NCBI RefSeq assembly: GCF_900108365.1
Contig: NZ_FNWQ01000003.1
Coordinates: 558,001-622,000, forward strand
Length of the DNA stretch: 64,000 nt
Direction: 5' to 3'
Origin: Chryseobacterium culicis
GTDB lineage: Bacteria > Bacteroidota > Bacteroidia > Flavobacteriales > Weeksellaceae
A program made the translations under genes and the position numbers. The notes under the pieces are model-generated. The model worked only from the letters and a program-made list of their open reading frames with translations. It made no database searches and had not been told where the DNA came from. This document shows positions 1 to 9,186 of the stretch, piece by piece (position 1 is the stretch's first letter; each line of letters begins with the position of its first letter).

Positions 1-2198
1 TTCTTTATAAATATGAGGATCCTACTTCAAATATTCTGGGAGCTTATGACATCGACTACGAAGGAGTTTCAAGAGAGTATCAGACTATGCTTAAAAATTC
101 AGGACAGTCTCCTCAGATGAGCGCGTACGATGACGATGACGAGAGAGAAGAATTTGAGCAAATCAGAAAGCCTACAGGAAATCTAGGTTCTGCAAAAAGT
201 AAAACCCCAACATTGGATAACTTTGGTAGAGACCTTACTTCTTTGGCCAGAGATGGAAAGCTGGACCCAGTAATCGGGCGTGAAAAGGAAATTGAAAGAG
301 TTTCTCAGATTTTATCACGTAGAAAGAAAAACAATCCGCTTCTTATCGGGGAGCCGGGGGTTGGTAAATCTGCCATTGCTGAAGGTTTAGCATTAAGAAT
401 TCAACAGAAAAAAGTATCAAGGGTTCTTTACGGAAAACGAGTGATCACTTTAGACCTGGCAAGTTTAGTGGCAGGAACGAAGTATCGTGGTCAGTTTGAA
501 GAAAGAATGAAAGCAATTATGACGGAACTGGAGAAAAACAGAGATGTCATTTTATTCATTGATGAGCTTCATACGATTGTAGGAGCAGGAAGTTCTACGG
601 GAAGTTTAGATGCTTCCAATATGTTCAAACCTGCTTTGGCAAGAGGTGAGATTCAATGCATCGGGGCTACCACACTGGATGAATACCGTCAGTATATTGA
701 AAAAGACGGAGCTTTAGAAAGAAGATTCCAGAAGGTAATGGTAGAACCTACTTCTATTGATGAAACTGTTCAGATTTTGAATCAGATCAAAGACAAATAT
801 GAAGAGCATCATAATGTAATTTATACTCCGGAAGCTATTCTGGCTTGTGTCAATTTGACATCAAGATATATTACAGACCGTTTCCTACCGGACAAAGCTA
901 TTGACGCAATGGACGAAGCAGGATCCCGCGTTTACATCAAAAACATGAAAGTTCCTACAGAAATCATTGATTTTGAAAAGAAAATTGAAGAGATCAAAGA
1001 ACTGAAACAAAAGGCTGTAAAAGCTCAGGACTATCTGGAAGCCAGAAAGCTGAAAGATGAAGAAGAACGTCTTCAGATGGAACTGAATTCGGCTCAGGAA
1101 AAATGGGACAAAGATGTAAAAGAGAAAAAAGAAACCGTAACAGAAGAAAATGTAGCAGAAGTGGTTTCTATGATGAGCGGGGTTCCGGTAACAAAAGTTG
1201 GTAAAAATGAGCTTGACAAACTGGCTCAGATGGACGAAAAACTGAACGGAAAAGTAATCGGTCAGGAAGATGCTGTGAAAAAAGTGGTTAAGGCTATTCA
1301 AAGAAACAGAGCAGGTCTTAAAGATCCTAACCGCCCTATTGGTACCTTTATTTTCCTTGGAACAACCGGGGTTGGTAAAACTGAATTGGCCAAGGTAATG
1401 GCAAGAGAGCTTTTCGAATCCGACGAATCTCTGATCAGAATTGACATGAGTGAGTACATGGAGAAATTTGCCGTTTCGAGATTGGTAGGTGCGCCTCCGG
1501 GATACGTTGGATACGAAGAAGGTGGCCAGTTAACAGAAGCGGTAAGAAGAAAACCTTATGCAGTCGTTCTTTTGGATGAGATTGAAAAAGCTCACCCGGA
1601 TGTATTCAATATTCTGCTGCAGATTCTGGATGAGGGACACGTTACAGACAGCTTAGGTAGAAAGATTGATTTTAGAAATACCATCATAATTCTTACTTCA
1701 AACATCGGAACAAGAGATCTTAAAGATTTCGGAGACGGTGTAGGATTCGGAACTTCTGCGAAGAAAACCACTTCAGACTCCAGAGCGAGAAGTACTATTG
1801 AAAATGCCCTTAAAAAAGCATTTGCACCAGAATTCCTTAACAGAATTGATGATATTGTGATCTTCAACTCTCTTGTACAGGATGATATCAAAAAAATCAT
1901 TGATATTGAACTGAATAAGCTTTATGGCAGACTTGAAAAATTAGGATATAAAGTTGATCTTACGGAAGAAGCTAAAGACTTTATTTCTGAAAAAGGATGG
2001 GATAAAGATTTCGGTGCAAGACCATTGAAACGTGCGATCCAGAAATACATTGAAGATTTATTGGCAGAGATGCTGGTAAACAAACAATTAAGTGAAGGAG
2101 AAACCGTAGTTCTTGACCTTAACGAGGCTAAAGACGGATTGATCGGGAAAACACAGAAAGCTAAAAAATCGGCTGCTGAGAAATCTTCTCAATCTTAA
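1..2198 (+). CDS. clpC: ATP-dependent Clp protease ATP-binding subunit ClpC (5' end outside window)
   Basis: Hsp100/Clp AAA+ unfoldase that feeds substrates to the ClpP peptidase in the cytoplasm. The reading frame is open from the first bases of the window (LYKYEDPTSNILGAYD... precedes the first internal ATG at 87), so the gene starts upstream and the N-terminal Clp repeat domain is missing. Visible in order: first AAA+ module with Walker A GEPGVGKS and Walker B VILFIDELHT; a UVR-like coiled middle segment (EARKLKDEEERLQMEL); second AAA+ module with Walker A GTTGVGKTE and Walker B VVLLDEIEKAH; and a C-terminal ClpB-D2-small-like domain. The UVR-type middle segment points to ClpC rather than ClpA or ClpB. 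A rho-independent terminator follows directly, so it ends its transcript. Confidence 0.95.
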   Translation, partial: LYKYEDPTSNILGAYDIDYEGVSREYQTMLKNSGQSPQMSAYDDDDEREEFEQIRKPTGNLGSAKSKTPTLDNFGRDLTSLARDGKLDPVIGREKEIERVSQILSRRKKNNPLLIGEPGVGKSAIAEGLALRIQQKKVSRVLYGKRVITLDLASLVAGTKYRGQFEERMKAIMTELEKNRDVILFIDELHTIVGAGSSTGSLDASNMFKPALARGEIQCIGATTLDEYRQYIEKDGALERRFQKVMVEPTSIDETVQILNQIKDKYEEHHNVIYTPEAILACVNLTSRYITDRFLPDKAIDAMDEAGSRVYIKNMKVPTEIIDFEKKIEEIKELKQKAVKAQDYLEARKLKDEEERLQMELNSAQEKWDKDVKEKKETVTEENVAEVVSMMSGVPVTKVGKNELDKLAQMDEKLNGKVIGQEDAVKKVVKAIQRNRAGLKDPNRPIGTFIFLGTTGVGKTELAKVMARELFESDESLIRIDMSEYMEKFAVSRLVGAPPGYVGYEEGGQLTEAVRRKPYAVVLLDEIEKAHPDVFNILLQILDEGHVTDSLGRKIDFRNTIIILTSNIGTRDLKDFGDGVGFGTSAKKTTSDSRARSTIENALKKAFAPEFLNRIDDIVIFNSLVQDDIKKIIDIELNKLYGRLEKLGYKVDLTEEAKDFISEKGWDKDFGARPLKRAIQKYIEDLLAEMLVNKQLSEGETVVLDLNEAKDGLIGKTQKAKKSAAEKSSQS

Positions 2199-2229
2199 AA
2201 CAACTTCAAAATAATTTAATTTCAAATAG

Positions 2230-2266
2230 AAAATCCCCGGGAAGTTTCCTGGGGATTTTTGTTTTT
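2230..2266 (+). terminator. Rho-independent terminator of clpC
   Basis: Stem AAAATCCCC (2230-2238) pairs with GGGGATTTT (2251-2259), followed by a T-rich tract. It lies 31 bases after the clpC stop. Confidence 0.85.
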
Positions 2267-2471
2267 TATTGTTTACCGTATTTTTAGAATTCCTCCTTTT
2301 TCTAACGCAAAGATTTATCGTAAGCAGCAAAGAGTGAATCAGCAGGTTAATTTGATGAAGCCCTATTTTCAAGCTTCGCGAAACAGCTTATTTATCTTTA
2401 CATTCTCAAAATCAAACTCATCTTTGTGTTTAATTAAATGTAAACCTCTCTACAATTTTGGAAATAAAAAA

Positions 2472-2999
2472 TTAAAGTCCTACCACGAAACCAATATTCG
2501 GGATAAGGCCGCTTGTAAACACGCTGGAATTCTGCTTCCACAGCACGTTATACATAAGCCCAAGCTGCATAAAAGAATTATTCCCGATTCTCTGCATATA
2601 TCCTCCTCCCAAATACAGAGCATTTTCTTCCGTATTGTATTTATAATCGTAATATTTATCTTTATAATTGATAAAAAAATGTTGATAATTGGCTCCTACA
2701 TAGAATGATCTGGCAAAATAGTAATTCAAAAACGGTCCTACTCCGAACATGGTAGATTTATAAGAATTGGATGTTTGCCACGATACACTTCCTATAACTC
2801 CCCCTTCAAGATCTTCCGTAAGCCTGTATCCTACTCGTGGTGAAGCCTGTAGGTTAAATGAGCTATTACTCCCAAACCCTAATCCTATGCCTCCTCCAAA
2901 GGTCCATCTGTTGCTTTCCTGTGCCTGTGTTCCTACTGAAACCTGGGAAAAAAGTGACCCTGAAGCTATCAGCATCACAGAAATAATAAACTTTTTCAT
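2472..2999 (-). CDS. Small outer-membrane beta-barrel protein
   Basis: A 175-residue exported protein. It begins with a Sec signal peptide (MKKFIISVMLIASGSLFSQ) and continues as alternating short amphipathic strands rich in Gly, Tyr, Phe and Asn (GGGIGLGFGSNSSFNLQ, PRVGYRLTEDLEGG, GVGPFLNYYFARSFYVGAN, ALYLGGGYMQRIG). It ends in a hydrophobic strand (IGFVVGL), as expected for an eight-stranded OmpA/OmpW-like outer-membrane barrel without a periplasmic domain. Bacteroidota encode many such 'outer membrane beta-barrel' or porin-family proteins of unknown role. It is a lone gene, convergent with clpC and divergent from mnmA. Function beyond barrel formation cannot be stated. Confidence 0.8.
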   Translation of the reverse strand: MKKFIISVMLIASGSLFSQVSVGTQAQESNRWTFGGGIGLGFGSNSSFNLQASPRVGYRLTEDLEGGVIGSVSWQTSNSYKSTMFGVGPFLNYYFARSFYVGANYQHFFINYKDKYYDYKYNTEENALYLGGGYMQRIGNNSFMQLGLMYNVLWKQNSSVFTSGLIPNIGFVVGL

Positions 3000-3132
3000 A
3001 TGTTTTATTTTATTGGTCCTGAAATTATATTCTCATCAGCCTCTTCCTGCAGATGCTGATAAATGATGATCCGATGTATATCGTTTTTATCAATCTTTAA
3101 AATTATGGTTTTTTTACGAATTTATTTAGTTG

Positions 3133-3140
3133 TATTTTTG
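3133..3140 (+). promoter_or_regulatory. Candidate -7 box for mnmA
   Basis: TATTTTTG matches the Bacteroidota -7 consensus TANNTTTG and lies 50 bases before the mnmA ATG. No clear TTTG -33 box is visible. Confidence 0.45.
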
Positions 3141-3190
3141 CCGCATCAAACTAAGAACTCCCGTTAAGAGTTTCGTAAAATTGAAATACA

Positions 3191-4378
3191 ATGAAAGTAG
3201 TAGTAGGCCTCTCCGGAGGTGTAGATTCTAGTGTTACAGCTTATTTGCTGCAGCAGCAGGGCCATGAAGTAGTGGCTTTATTCATGAGAAACTGGAACGA
3301 CGCTTCCGTAACATTAGAAGATGAATGTCCCTGGATCGAGGACAGTAATGATGCCCTTATGGTGGCACAAAAGCTTGGAATTCCTTTCCAGGTGATAGAC
3401 ATGAGTGAACTTTACAAGGAACGTATTGTTGATTACATGTTTGCCGAATACGAAAAAGGAAGAACCCCCAACCCTGATGTATTGTGTAACAGAGAAGTAA
3501 AATTCGATGTGTTTATGAAAACAGCCATGTCTTTGGGTGCCGATAAAGTGGCTACAGGACATTATGCAAGGGTTAATTCTACTTTTGATGAGAACGGGAA
3601 AGAAATTTTCCATCTTCTTGCCGGTAAAGACAACAATAAGGATCAGTCTTACTTCCTTTGCCAGCTAAGTCAGGATCAGCTTTCCAAGGCTTTATTTCCT
3701 ATCGGAGAACTCACCAAGCCTCAGGTAAGAGAAATTGCGAAAGAGATCGGTCTGGTAACCGCTGATAAAAAAGATTCTCAGGGATTATGCTTTATAGGAA
3801 AAGTAAGCCTTCCACAGTTTTTACAGCAGCAACTACAACCAAATGAGGGTGAAATTGTAGAAATATTTAAAGATTCTCCTCTATTTTCAGAAGAAAAACC
3901 TGAATTTTCATCCAAAGAAGAAGAACTTGAGTTTTTATCAAGAAAAATCAATTATAAAAAATCTGACGGAAAAGTAATCGGGAAACATCAGGGTGCCCAG
4001 TTTTTTACGATCGGACAAAGCAAAGGCCTTGGAATAGGCGGACATAAAGAAAGCTGTTTTATCATTTCCAGAGATATGGAAAACAATATCCTTTTCGTAG
4101 GAGAAGGAAGCCATTTCCCGGGTCTTCATAAAAAAGCACTCAAAATTGATAATTCCGAACTGCATTGGGTACGTGAAGACATGAGACTTCACAGCGGAGG
4201 ATCTATGGAAGTAATGGCCAGATTCAGATACAGACAGCCTTTACAGAAAGCAACCCTTTATCAATTTGAAAATGCTTTTTATATTGAATTTGATGAGCTA
4301 CAGTCTGCGATTGCCGAAGGGCAGTTTGCATCATGGTATATGGATGAAGAGCTCATCGGCAGCGGAGTGATTTCGTAG
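3191..4378 (+). CDS. mnmA: tRNA-specific 2-thiouridylase MnmA
   Basis: Installs sulfur at position 2 of the wobble uridine (s2U34) in tRNAs for Lys, Glu and Gln, using ATP and a persulfide sulfur donor. The 395-residue length is usual for the family. It has the N-terminal PP-loop GLSGGVDSS (residues 6-14), the catalytic Cys in NPDVLCN (C99), the second redox-active Cys in [10 protein letters not shown] (C200), and the tRNA-binding central and C-terminal beta domains ([15 protein letters not shown]). An insert of about 35 Glu/Lys-rich residues around 215-250 separates [11 protein letters not shown] from the [11 protein letters not shown] region. It is monocistronic here. Its functional partner at the same wobble base, mnmG, lies about 30 kb away in this window. 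Confidence 0.97.
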   Translation: MKVVVGLSGGVDSSVTAYLLQQQGHEVVALFMRNWNDASVTLEDECPWIEDSNDALMVAQKLGIPFQVIDMSELYKERIVDYMFAEYEKGRTPNPDVLCNREVKFDVFMKTAMSLGADKVATGHYARVNSTFDENGKEIFHLLAGKDNNKDQSYFLCQLSQDQLSKALFPIGELTKPQVREIAKEIGLVTADKKDSQGLCFIGKVSLPQFLQQQLQPNEGEIVEIFKDSPLFSEEKPEFSSKEEELEFLSRKINYKKSDGKVIGKHQGAQFFTIGQSKGLGIGGHKESCFIISRDMENNILFVGEGSHFPGLHKKALKIDNSELHWVREDMRLHSGGSMEVMARFRYRQPLQKATLYQFENAFYIEFDELQSAIAEGQFASWYMDEELIGSGVIS

Positions 4379-4504
4379 GAACTTTTTGGGTTCGATGTGC
4401 ACGTTATTGTAACAAAGTTTTTTATTGAAAATATTTTTTGAAATTTTTCTGTAACGTTTGAAAAATTGTCAGACTTACGGAGTAAATAACAATAAAATAT
4501 TACT

Positions 4505-4714
4505 ATGAAAACAACTGCAAGAAACCAATATGCTTATGTAAGCAATATACTGATTACGATTGTTTCGGCAATTTTCGGTTATAACTTTTATCAGGCCATT
4601 GTACATCCTGAAAAATCAAATATCGCGATAAGCCTTATTTTGGTGGTCTTTACTTCTGTAATGGTTAGAAAATATGGCTACCAGCCTGTAAAAGAAAAAA
4701 AGAAAGATATTTAA
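4505..4714 (+). CDS. Small two-TM hypothetical protein
   Basis: A 69-residue protein with two hydrophobic segments (VSNILITIVSAIFGYNFY and IAISLILVVFTSVMV) and a basic C-terminus (KEKKKD). I do not recognise a family. It has its own terminator immediately downstream. Upstream it has a TGTAAC element (4450-4455) and an 11-mer, CAGACTTACGG (4470-4480), that recurs upstream of the tail-specific protease gene. It therefore looks like an independently transcribed real gene. Confidence 0.65.
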   Translation: MKTTARNQYAYVSNILITIVSAIFGYNFYQAIVHPEKSNIAISLILVVFTSVMVRKYGYQPVKEKKKDI

Positions 4715-4731
4715 GATCAACAAAATATCAT

Positions 4732-4767
4732 AAAGCCCGGAACATTTTGTTTCGGGTTTGTTTTTTG
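4732..4767 (+). terminator. Terminator of the small two-TM gene
   Basis: Imperfect stem AAAGCCCGGAAC (4732-4743) with GTTTCGGGTTT (4749-4759), then a T-run. Confidence 0.75.
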
Positions 4768-4775
4768 TAAGGTTT

Positions 4776-5126
4776 TTACTTGATCTTTTTATTGACATGA
4801 TCCACCATAAAGATCAAGATAACAACAATTTCCATTAGTAAAATAATGATTAAAAAACCTATTGGTTTTCCTAATATCATTCCTCTGACCAGCTTTATAA
4901 TTCCCAACAACAAAATAAATCCTGAGAAATAAAGTGTTGTTCTTGAAATGGTTTCTTTTAAATTCTTTAAAAGAAAAATTGAAGCGTAGAATCCGGAAAT
5001 AAGGATAAGATAAAACTTCAGAAAATCGGGTCCTTTAAGAATAACCGGATTAAATGTCTGATGAAGTACTATAAGCCATGTAAAGCTTATCAGAATTGGA
5101 ACTGAATGTATGGTGAGTTTTCTCAT
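4776..5126 (-). CDS. Membrane protein of unknown function
   Basis: Start placed at the ATG at 5126 (MRKLTIHSVPILIS), 14 bases after the stop of the upstream gene; a longer reading from 5171 would overlap that gene. The 116-residue product has about four hydrophobic segments (VPILISFTWLIVLH, FYLILISGFYASIFLL, TLYFSGFILLLGII, FLIIILLMEIVVILIFMV) and ends VDHVNKKIK. No family is recognised. The tight spacing behind the Gly/Cys-tailed protein suggests co-transcription and perhaps a shared membrane role. Confidence 0.65.
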   Translation of the reverse strand: MRKLTIHSVPILISFTWLIVLHQTFNPVILKGPDFLKFYLILISGFYASIFLLKNLKETISRTTLYFSGFILLLGIIKLVRGMILGKPIGFLIIILLMEIVVILIFMVDHVNKKIK

Positions 5127-5140
5127 AATAATAAGTTTTA

Positions 5141-5872
5141 TTATCCGCCACAGCCTCCGCATCCACCACAACCGCCTCCACAGCTTCCTCCTCCGCTGCA
5201 GCTTGAGCTACCACAGCTTCCTCCTCCGTCATTACTCTGTTTGTCTTTTTTCCGGAGATCAGAAACTTCACTGTCTCCTGTGAAAGAGGTAACCACTCCT
5301 AAAATAAAAATAATCGCCAATACCACAACGGTAATCATCATTCCTGTTAACCCTGCACCGTCTGAGCATGAAAGCAATAAGAGCAAGATAAGAATGGGAG
5401 ATAAAAAAGCCATCTTTCTCAGCCAGGTTTCTATTGTAGATTTTTTCCTGAGTCCTTTCCAGATTTCTTCAGGTGCTTCCCGTTGAAATACTTTCTGATA
5501 ACCTGCTAAAGTATCTGCAAACCAGTTTTGATGCTTTTTTCTCTCCTCAGCTCCTCCTTTTGATGGATGATGATGAAGCGGTCTTTTTAAAATATTAGGG
5601 CAGAACTCTTCCCAGTAATTCTGGGTGTAAATCAGATGCATATGCCATACTTTATCAACAATTTCACTGGGTGAAGCTCCATTGGGAAGAATACAGCAGA
5701 GATAAACAAATTTTTTATATTCTTCTATTGCTTTTCTTGTAAAAGCAAGACTCCAGTGTTGTTCTTTTGCCAGTTTTTTTGAAAAAGGAAAATCAGCACC
5801 GGGAGCATCCAGGGAGAACTTCTGTATTCGGTTCCAAAGGGATTCGTCTTGTAATACCATTTTTGTTTCCAT
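5141..5872 (-). CDS. GRDP/DUF1399-like membrane protein with Gly/Cys-rich tail
   Basis: A 243-residue protein in three parts. Residues 1-135 carry a soluble domain with the signature VDKVWHMHLIYTQNYWEEFC and a later HHHP, which resembles the glycine-rich-domain-protein (GRDP, DUF1399) family. Residues about 150-195 hold two hydrophobic segments (MAFLSPILILLLLLSCS and MMITVVVLAIIFILGVV). The last 30 residues are almost only Gly, Cys and Ser (GGSCGGGCGGCGGCGG), after a basic linker (RKKDKQSND). The tail has nine Cys, enough for metal binding or disulfides, but no function is established from sequence. TIGR04222-type membrane proteins have comparable low-complexity tails. It is followed 14 bases later by a small membrane protein. 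Confidence 0.75.
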   Translation of the reverse strand: METKMVLQDESLWNRIQKFSLDAPGADFPFSKKLAKEQHWSLAFTRKAIEEYKKFVYLCCILPNGASPSEIVDKVWHMHLIYTQNYWEEFCPNILKRPLHHHPSKGGAEERKKHQNWFADTLAGYQKVFQREAPEEIWKGLRKKSTIETWLRKMAFLSPILILLLLLSCSDGAGLTGMMITVVVLAIIFILGVVTSFTGDSEVSDLRKKDKQSNDGGGSCGSSSCSGGGSCGGGCGGCGGCGG

Positions 5873-5985
5873 TGTTTTGATTTTTATTTTCTACTCAAAT
5901 ATCAATGGATTGCAAAATATAAAAGTCTCACAAAAGTCTTTTTCGGTTGGATAAAAATCTTAAATTAGTCTTACAAATAACTCCC

Positions 5986-6882
5986 ATGAAAAAGGAAGAC
6001 ATTCTACATCTCGAGAAATTAATGAATTTCTTAAGCCGGCACTTTCTGAAGAAAAACCATTGGACAGATGTTACTAAAACCGAATGGTCCTACATAAGTG
6101 CAGAACTCAATGAGCTGATTACCATTGATCATTCCGAAAAAGCAATAAAGAAAGAGCCTGATCTGCTGGGGAGTAATTATCTTTATGAGCATTTGATCAT
6201 CAACAAGCTAAAGAAGTTCAGACAGAATGAAAACGCGGTTCTGAGCAGGCCCAATCTTGCTAAACTGAGCAGCATCGTTAAAGTATTAGGTTATTCCAAT
6301 TATATAGATTTCGTTAATTCCACTACAGAATCATTCAATTTTAATGATTTAAGGATCGATATGAACAATGTAGCTCTGAATACATCTCTTTTAGACCGTT
6401 TAGTAGGCTGTTGGTATTCCTACAACAGAAATCTTCCTGATAACCCATTAATGGCAAAAGAAGACCGTATATGGCGCTCTGCTATGGAAATTTATAAATC
6501 TGAAACTACCGGAGAATATTTTATTGAAAGAAGCGGTGGTGATCACCATAAATATTTCGGTAAGGTAACCGCGTATTCAGATTATGTTTTTATTATCATG
6601 AACAGCAATACATTTATCCGCCAGAGACATTTTGTTTCCAGAATAAAAGATAGTAAAGAAAAACTTAAAAACCCGGACTATAAACTCCTCGAAATCCACT
6701 TTATAAGCACTTGCATAAGCTTCAATCAGGAACCGATTGCCCTGTTTGAAATCTTCAGAAAAGCGGACAGAAAAAATTTTATTTCAGATTCTATCAGCTT
6801 CCCGATTGACAGTGATGAAATTCCCGGATCTATTATTAAACAGCTTGAAGACACTGAATCTAACAGAATTGATTACAGGTAG
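5986..6882 (+). CDS. Hypothetical protein, about 298 residues
   Basis: Start placed at the ATG at 5986 (MKKEDILHLEKLMNFLS); a TTG 39 bases upstream is a weaker choice. There is no signal peptide or membrane segment. The N-terminal ~120 residues are helical (LEKLMNFLSRHFLKKNHW, YLYEHLIINKLKKF) and end in GYSNYIDFVN. The C-terminal part starts at LVGCWYSYNRNLPDNP and looks like a beta-rich ligand-binding or barrel domain (GEYFIERSGGDHHKYFGKVTAYSDYVFIIM). This split suggests a helical adaptor plus a sensor domain, but I do not recognise the family. It stands alone between divergent and downstream neighbours. Confidence 0.7.
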   Translation: MKKEDILHLEKLMNFLSRHFLKKNHWTDVTKTEWSYISAELNELITIDHSEKAIKKEPDLLGSNYLYEHLIINKLKKFRQNENAVLSRPNLAKLSSIVKVLGYSNYIDFVNSTTESFNFNDLRIDMNNVALNTSLLDRLVGCWYSYNRNLPDNPLMAKEDRIWRSAMEIYKSETTGEYFIERSGGDHHKYFGKVTAYSDYVFIIMNSNTFIRQRHFVSRIKDSKEKLKNPDYKLLEIHFISTCISFNQEPIALFEIFRKADRKNFISDSISFPIDSDEIPGSIIKQLEDTESNRIDYR

Positions 6883-7046
6883 TTATTAAAAGAAGCGGGA
6901 ATCAAAAACATGATTACAATGCATCGTTTCGGTTTTTTCATTTCTTTGTATGCCTAGAATATATTTAATGCTTAAAAATCAATCTATTACAATAATAATT
7001 TTCTAACTTGACAGTTCGTTACTGTGAACCCTTCTATTTACTTGCT

Positions 7047-8273
7047 ATGGAATATTTTGAATTGTATGAAGTTTTGAAAAGTCATTTTGATTCCGGGAAA
7101 GGCAGGGTTGAAATCAAAGAGCTGAATGTCACTATTCAATCAGTTCCATTTGAATCTAAGGTTTGTGATCTGCTGTACGGTTCAGAAAATCAGCATTGCA
7201 GCAAGCACCAGCAAAAACTGAAAATTAACGAAAAAGGATATCTTTTTTATGGTCAGCCAGCGGTAGACATTAAAGATTTTGCTATTGAATGCAATAAAAA
7301 GTTTGAATATCACATCCTCAAACCGGCAGATGTAGAAACAGCCGAAGGCGCTCTGTTCTTCTTCCACGGACTGAACGAAAAGAAGTGGGATAAATACCTT
7401 CCATGGGCCTATGAATTGGCTCAAAGGACACAAAAAGCCGTCATTTTATTCCCTATTGCATTTCACATGGACCGTTCGGAACCCATCTGGAGTGATCGTC
7501 ATCATATGATGGAGGTTGTTCATTTCAGGAGAAAGCAATACCCGGAAAATATGAATGATTCCTACGTGAATGCTGCCATAAGCTCCAGACTGGAAGCTCA
7601 TCCTCAAAGAATTTTCTGGTCCGGCCTCCAGACGTACTGCGATATTACGGAAGTAGTAAAAGATATCAAAAAGGGGAAAATCAACAGTATTTCTAAAGAA
7701 GCTACTCTGGATTTGTTTGGCTATTCTATAGGCTCTTTTCTTTCTCTGATCATCAAAATGGCAGATCCTCACCGTTATTTCACCCAATCCAAAGTATTCT
7801 GCTTTTGTGGAGGGATGACGATCGACAGGATGTTCCCGGTTTCGAAATACATCATGGATACTCAGGCAACCGTTAAAATGCAGTCTGTTTTTACGGAGCT
7901 GTTAAGTTCTGACTTCAAATCAGATCCCCGCCTGAAACATTATCAGAATGAGGATCTGCATCCCCAGGAAAGCTGGTTCAAAAAGCTGCTCCGTTACAAT
8001 TATTTTCAAAAAGAAAGGGAAGAAAGGATTCTTGAAATTCAGTCTCAGATCAAGGCTTATGTACTGGAAAAAGACAGCGTTGCTCCTCCAATAGAAGCGT
8101 TAAATACGCTGCAGGGAGGTTACAGAAATATCAATGTGGATGTTGAAATCAAAGATTTTCCATTCGAATATTCCCATATGGTTCCTTTTCCGCTTACCCA
8201 CAAGCACGCTAAGGAAATAACAGAAGCTTTTCAGCAGTTTGTACAGTCTGCGAGCGACTTTTATAATACCTGA
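7047..8273 (+). CDS. Alpha/beta-hydrolase-like protein (DUF6051-like)
   Basis: Start placed at the ATG at 7047 (MEYFELYEVLK); a TTG at 7008 would add 13 residues. The 408-residue cytosolic protein shows alpha/beta-hydrolase hallmarks: an HG-type oxyanion segment (ALFFFHGLNEKKWDKYLPWA), a strand-loop AVILFPIAFHMDR, and a nucleophile elbow LFGYSIGSF with Ser near residue 227. A late His (FEYSHMVPFP) could complete the triad. The pattern resembles the DUF6051 family of Bacteroidota, whose substrate is unknown. It is monocistronic. A hairpin at the stop codon lacks a T-run, so termination is unclear. Confidence 0.7.
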   Translation: MEYFELYEVLKSHFDSGKGRVEIKELNVTIQSVPFESKVCDLLYGSENQHCSKHQQKLKINEKGYLFYGQPAVDIKDFAIECNKKFEYHILKPADVETAEGALFFFHGLNEKKWDKYLPWAYELAQRTQKAVILFPIAFHMDRSEPIWSDRHHMMEVVHFRRKQYPENMNDSYVNAAISSRLEAHPQRIFWSGLQTYCDITEVVKDIKKGKINSISKEATLDLFGYSIGSFLSLIIKMADPHRYFTQSKVFCFCGGMTIDRMFPVSKYIMDTQATVKMQSVFTELLSSDFKSDPRLKHYQNEDLHPQESWFKKLLRYNYFQKEREERILEIQSQIKAYVLEKDSVAPPIEALNTLQGGYRNINVDVEIKDFPFEYSHMVPFPLTHKHAKEITEAFQQFVQSASDFYNT

Positions 8274-8383
8274 GAATGAGTTTTCAGGTATAAAAGAGCG
8301 AAAGAAATAGTTTAAAAATCAATAATATAAGATCCATGGTGTTAGTTTTTAGGTTATGTGGGAAGGTATATTTCCCCGCTTTA

Positions 8384-9127
8384 TCAGCTGACGAGCCAGT
8401 CTTTGAAGTCCTTCACGCGGTCTCTGCTGACTGTTATTTCTTCTTCCGGCTGAAATTCCAGCTCTACTTTATAGTACGGTGAAGTATGAATATTCCTGAT
8501 ATAATCCGAGCTTATAATAAACTGCCTGTTTACCCGGAAAAACTTTTTCTGATCCAGAACATCCTCCAGCTCATCCAGTGTAAAATCTGATGGGTAAAAA
8601 CGGTCTTCTGTCTGCAGATAAACGATCTTGTTCTCACTGAAAAAACAGCTTATTTCGTGCGTCTGAATAATCTTGAGGTTATATCCTATTTTAACCAGAA
8701 CTCTGGAAAGGGTAGATTTTTCTTTTCTGATCAGCTGCTTGATATCCTGAGAGCCATTTGTATCACTGGCAGGAATAAAAGATTTAAATTTCTCCACTGC
8801 TCCCTGCAGATCTTCATCCAGAATAGGTTTTAAAAGATAATCAATGCTGTTCAGCTTAAAAGCTTTCAGGGTATACTGATCAAAAGCTGTCGTGTAAATA
8901 ATGAAACCTTTGGTAGGAACTTTCTCAAAAATATCAAAAGACAATCCATCCCCTAAAACAATATCGGAAAAGATCAGCTGAGGATGATCATTTTCAGAAA
9001 ACCATGCCACTCCCTCTTCTACGGATTCTATTTTAGCAATAAGCTCTATTTCGGGGAAGTTACCCAGCATTCTTTCCAATTTTCTGGAAGCAGGCTTTTC
9101 GTCTTCTATAATGACAGTTTTGATCAT
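8384..9127 (-). CDS. LytTR-family response regulator
   Basis: A 247-residue two-component response regulator. The N-terminal receiver (IIEDEKPASRKLERML..., acidic pocket E8/D9, phosphoacceptor D55 in LIFSDIVLGD, Lys in YLLKPI) is followed by a LytTR DNA-binding domain (about 145-247: VLVKIGYNLKIIQTHEI, FYPSDFTLDELEDVLD, FFRVNRQFIIS). It is the last gene of a minus-strand block that begins with the LytS-type kinase at 12142, so it is very likely that kinase's partner. LytTR proteins bind paired direct repeats about two helical turns apart. Exactly such repeats occur upstream of three genes in this block, including the kinase gene. Confidence 0.93.
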   Translation of the reverse strand: MIKTVIIEDEKPASRKLERMLGNFPEIELIAKIESVEEGVAWFSENDHPQLIFSDIVLGDGLSFDIFEKVPTKGFIIYTTAFDQYTLKAFKLNSIDYLLKPILDEDLQGAVEKFKSFIPASDTNGSQDIKQLIRKEKSTLSRVLVKIGYNLKIIQTHEISCFFSENKIVYLQTEDRFYPSDFTLDELEDVLDQKKFFRVNRQFIISSDYIRNIHTSPYYKVELEFQPEEEITVSRDRVKDFKDWLVS

Positions 9128-9186
9128 CGAGTCTAATTTTGGTTTTCAGGTTTTATAAAAATAAAGTTAAATAAAAGCAGGCAAAT

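Noticed and set aside
5106..5486. Pro-rich antisense frame opposite the Gly/Cys-tailed gene
   Set aside because: Proline-rich antisense reading is the mirror of the GGC/TGC repeats of the real gene on the minus strand.
8266..8291. Hairpin ATACCTGA/TCAGGTAT at the end of the alpha/beta-hydrolase gene
   Set aside because: Overlaps the stop codon and lacks a T-run, so I do not call it a terminator.
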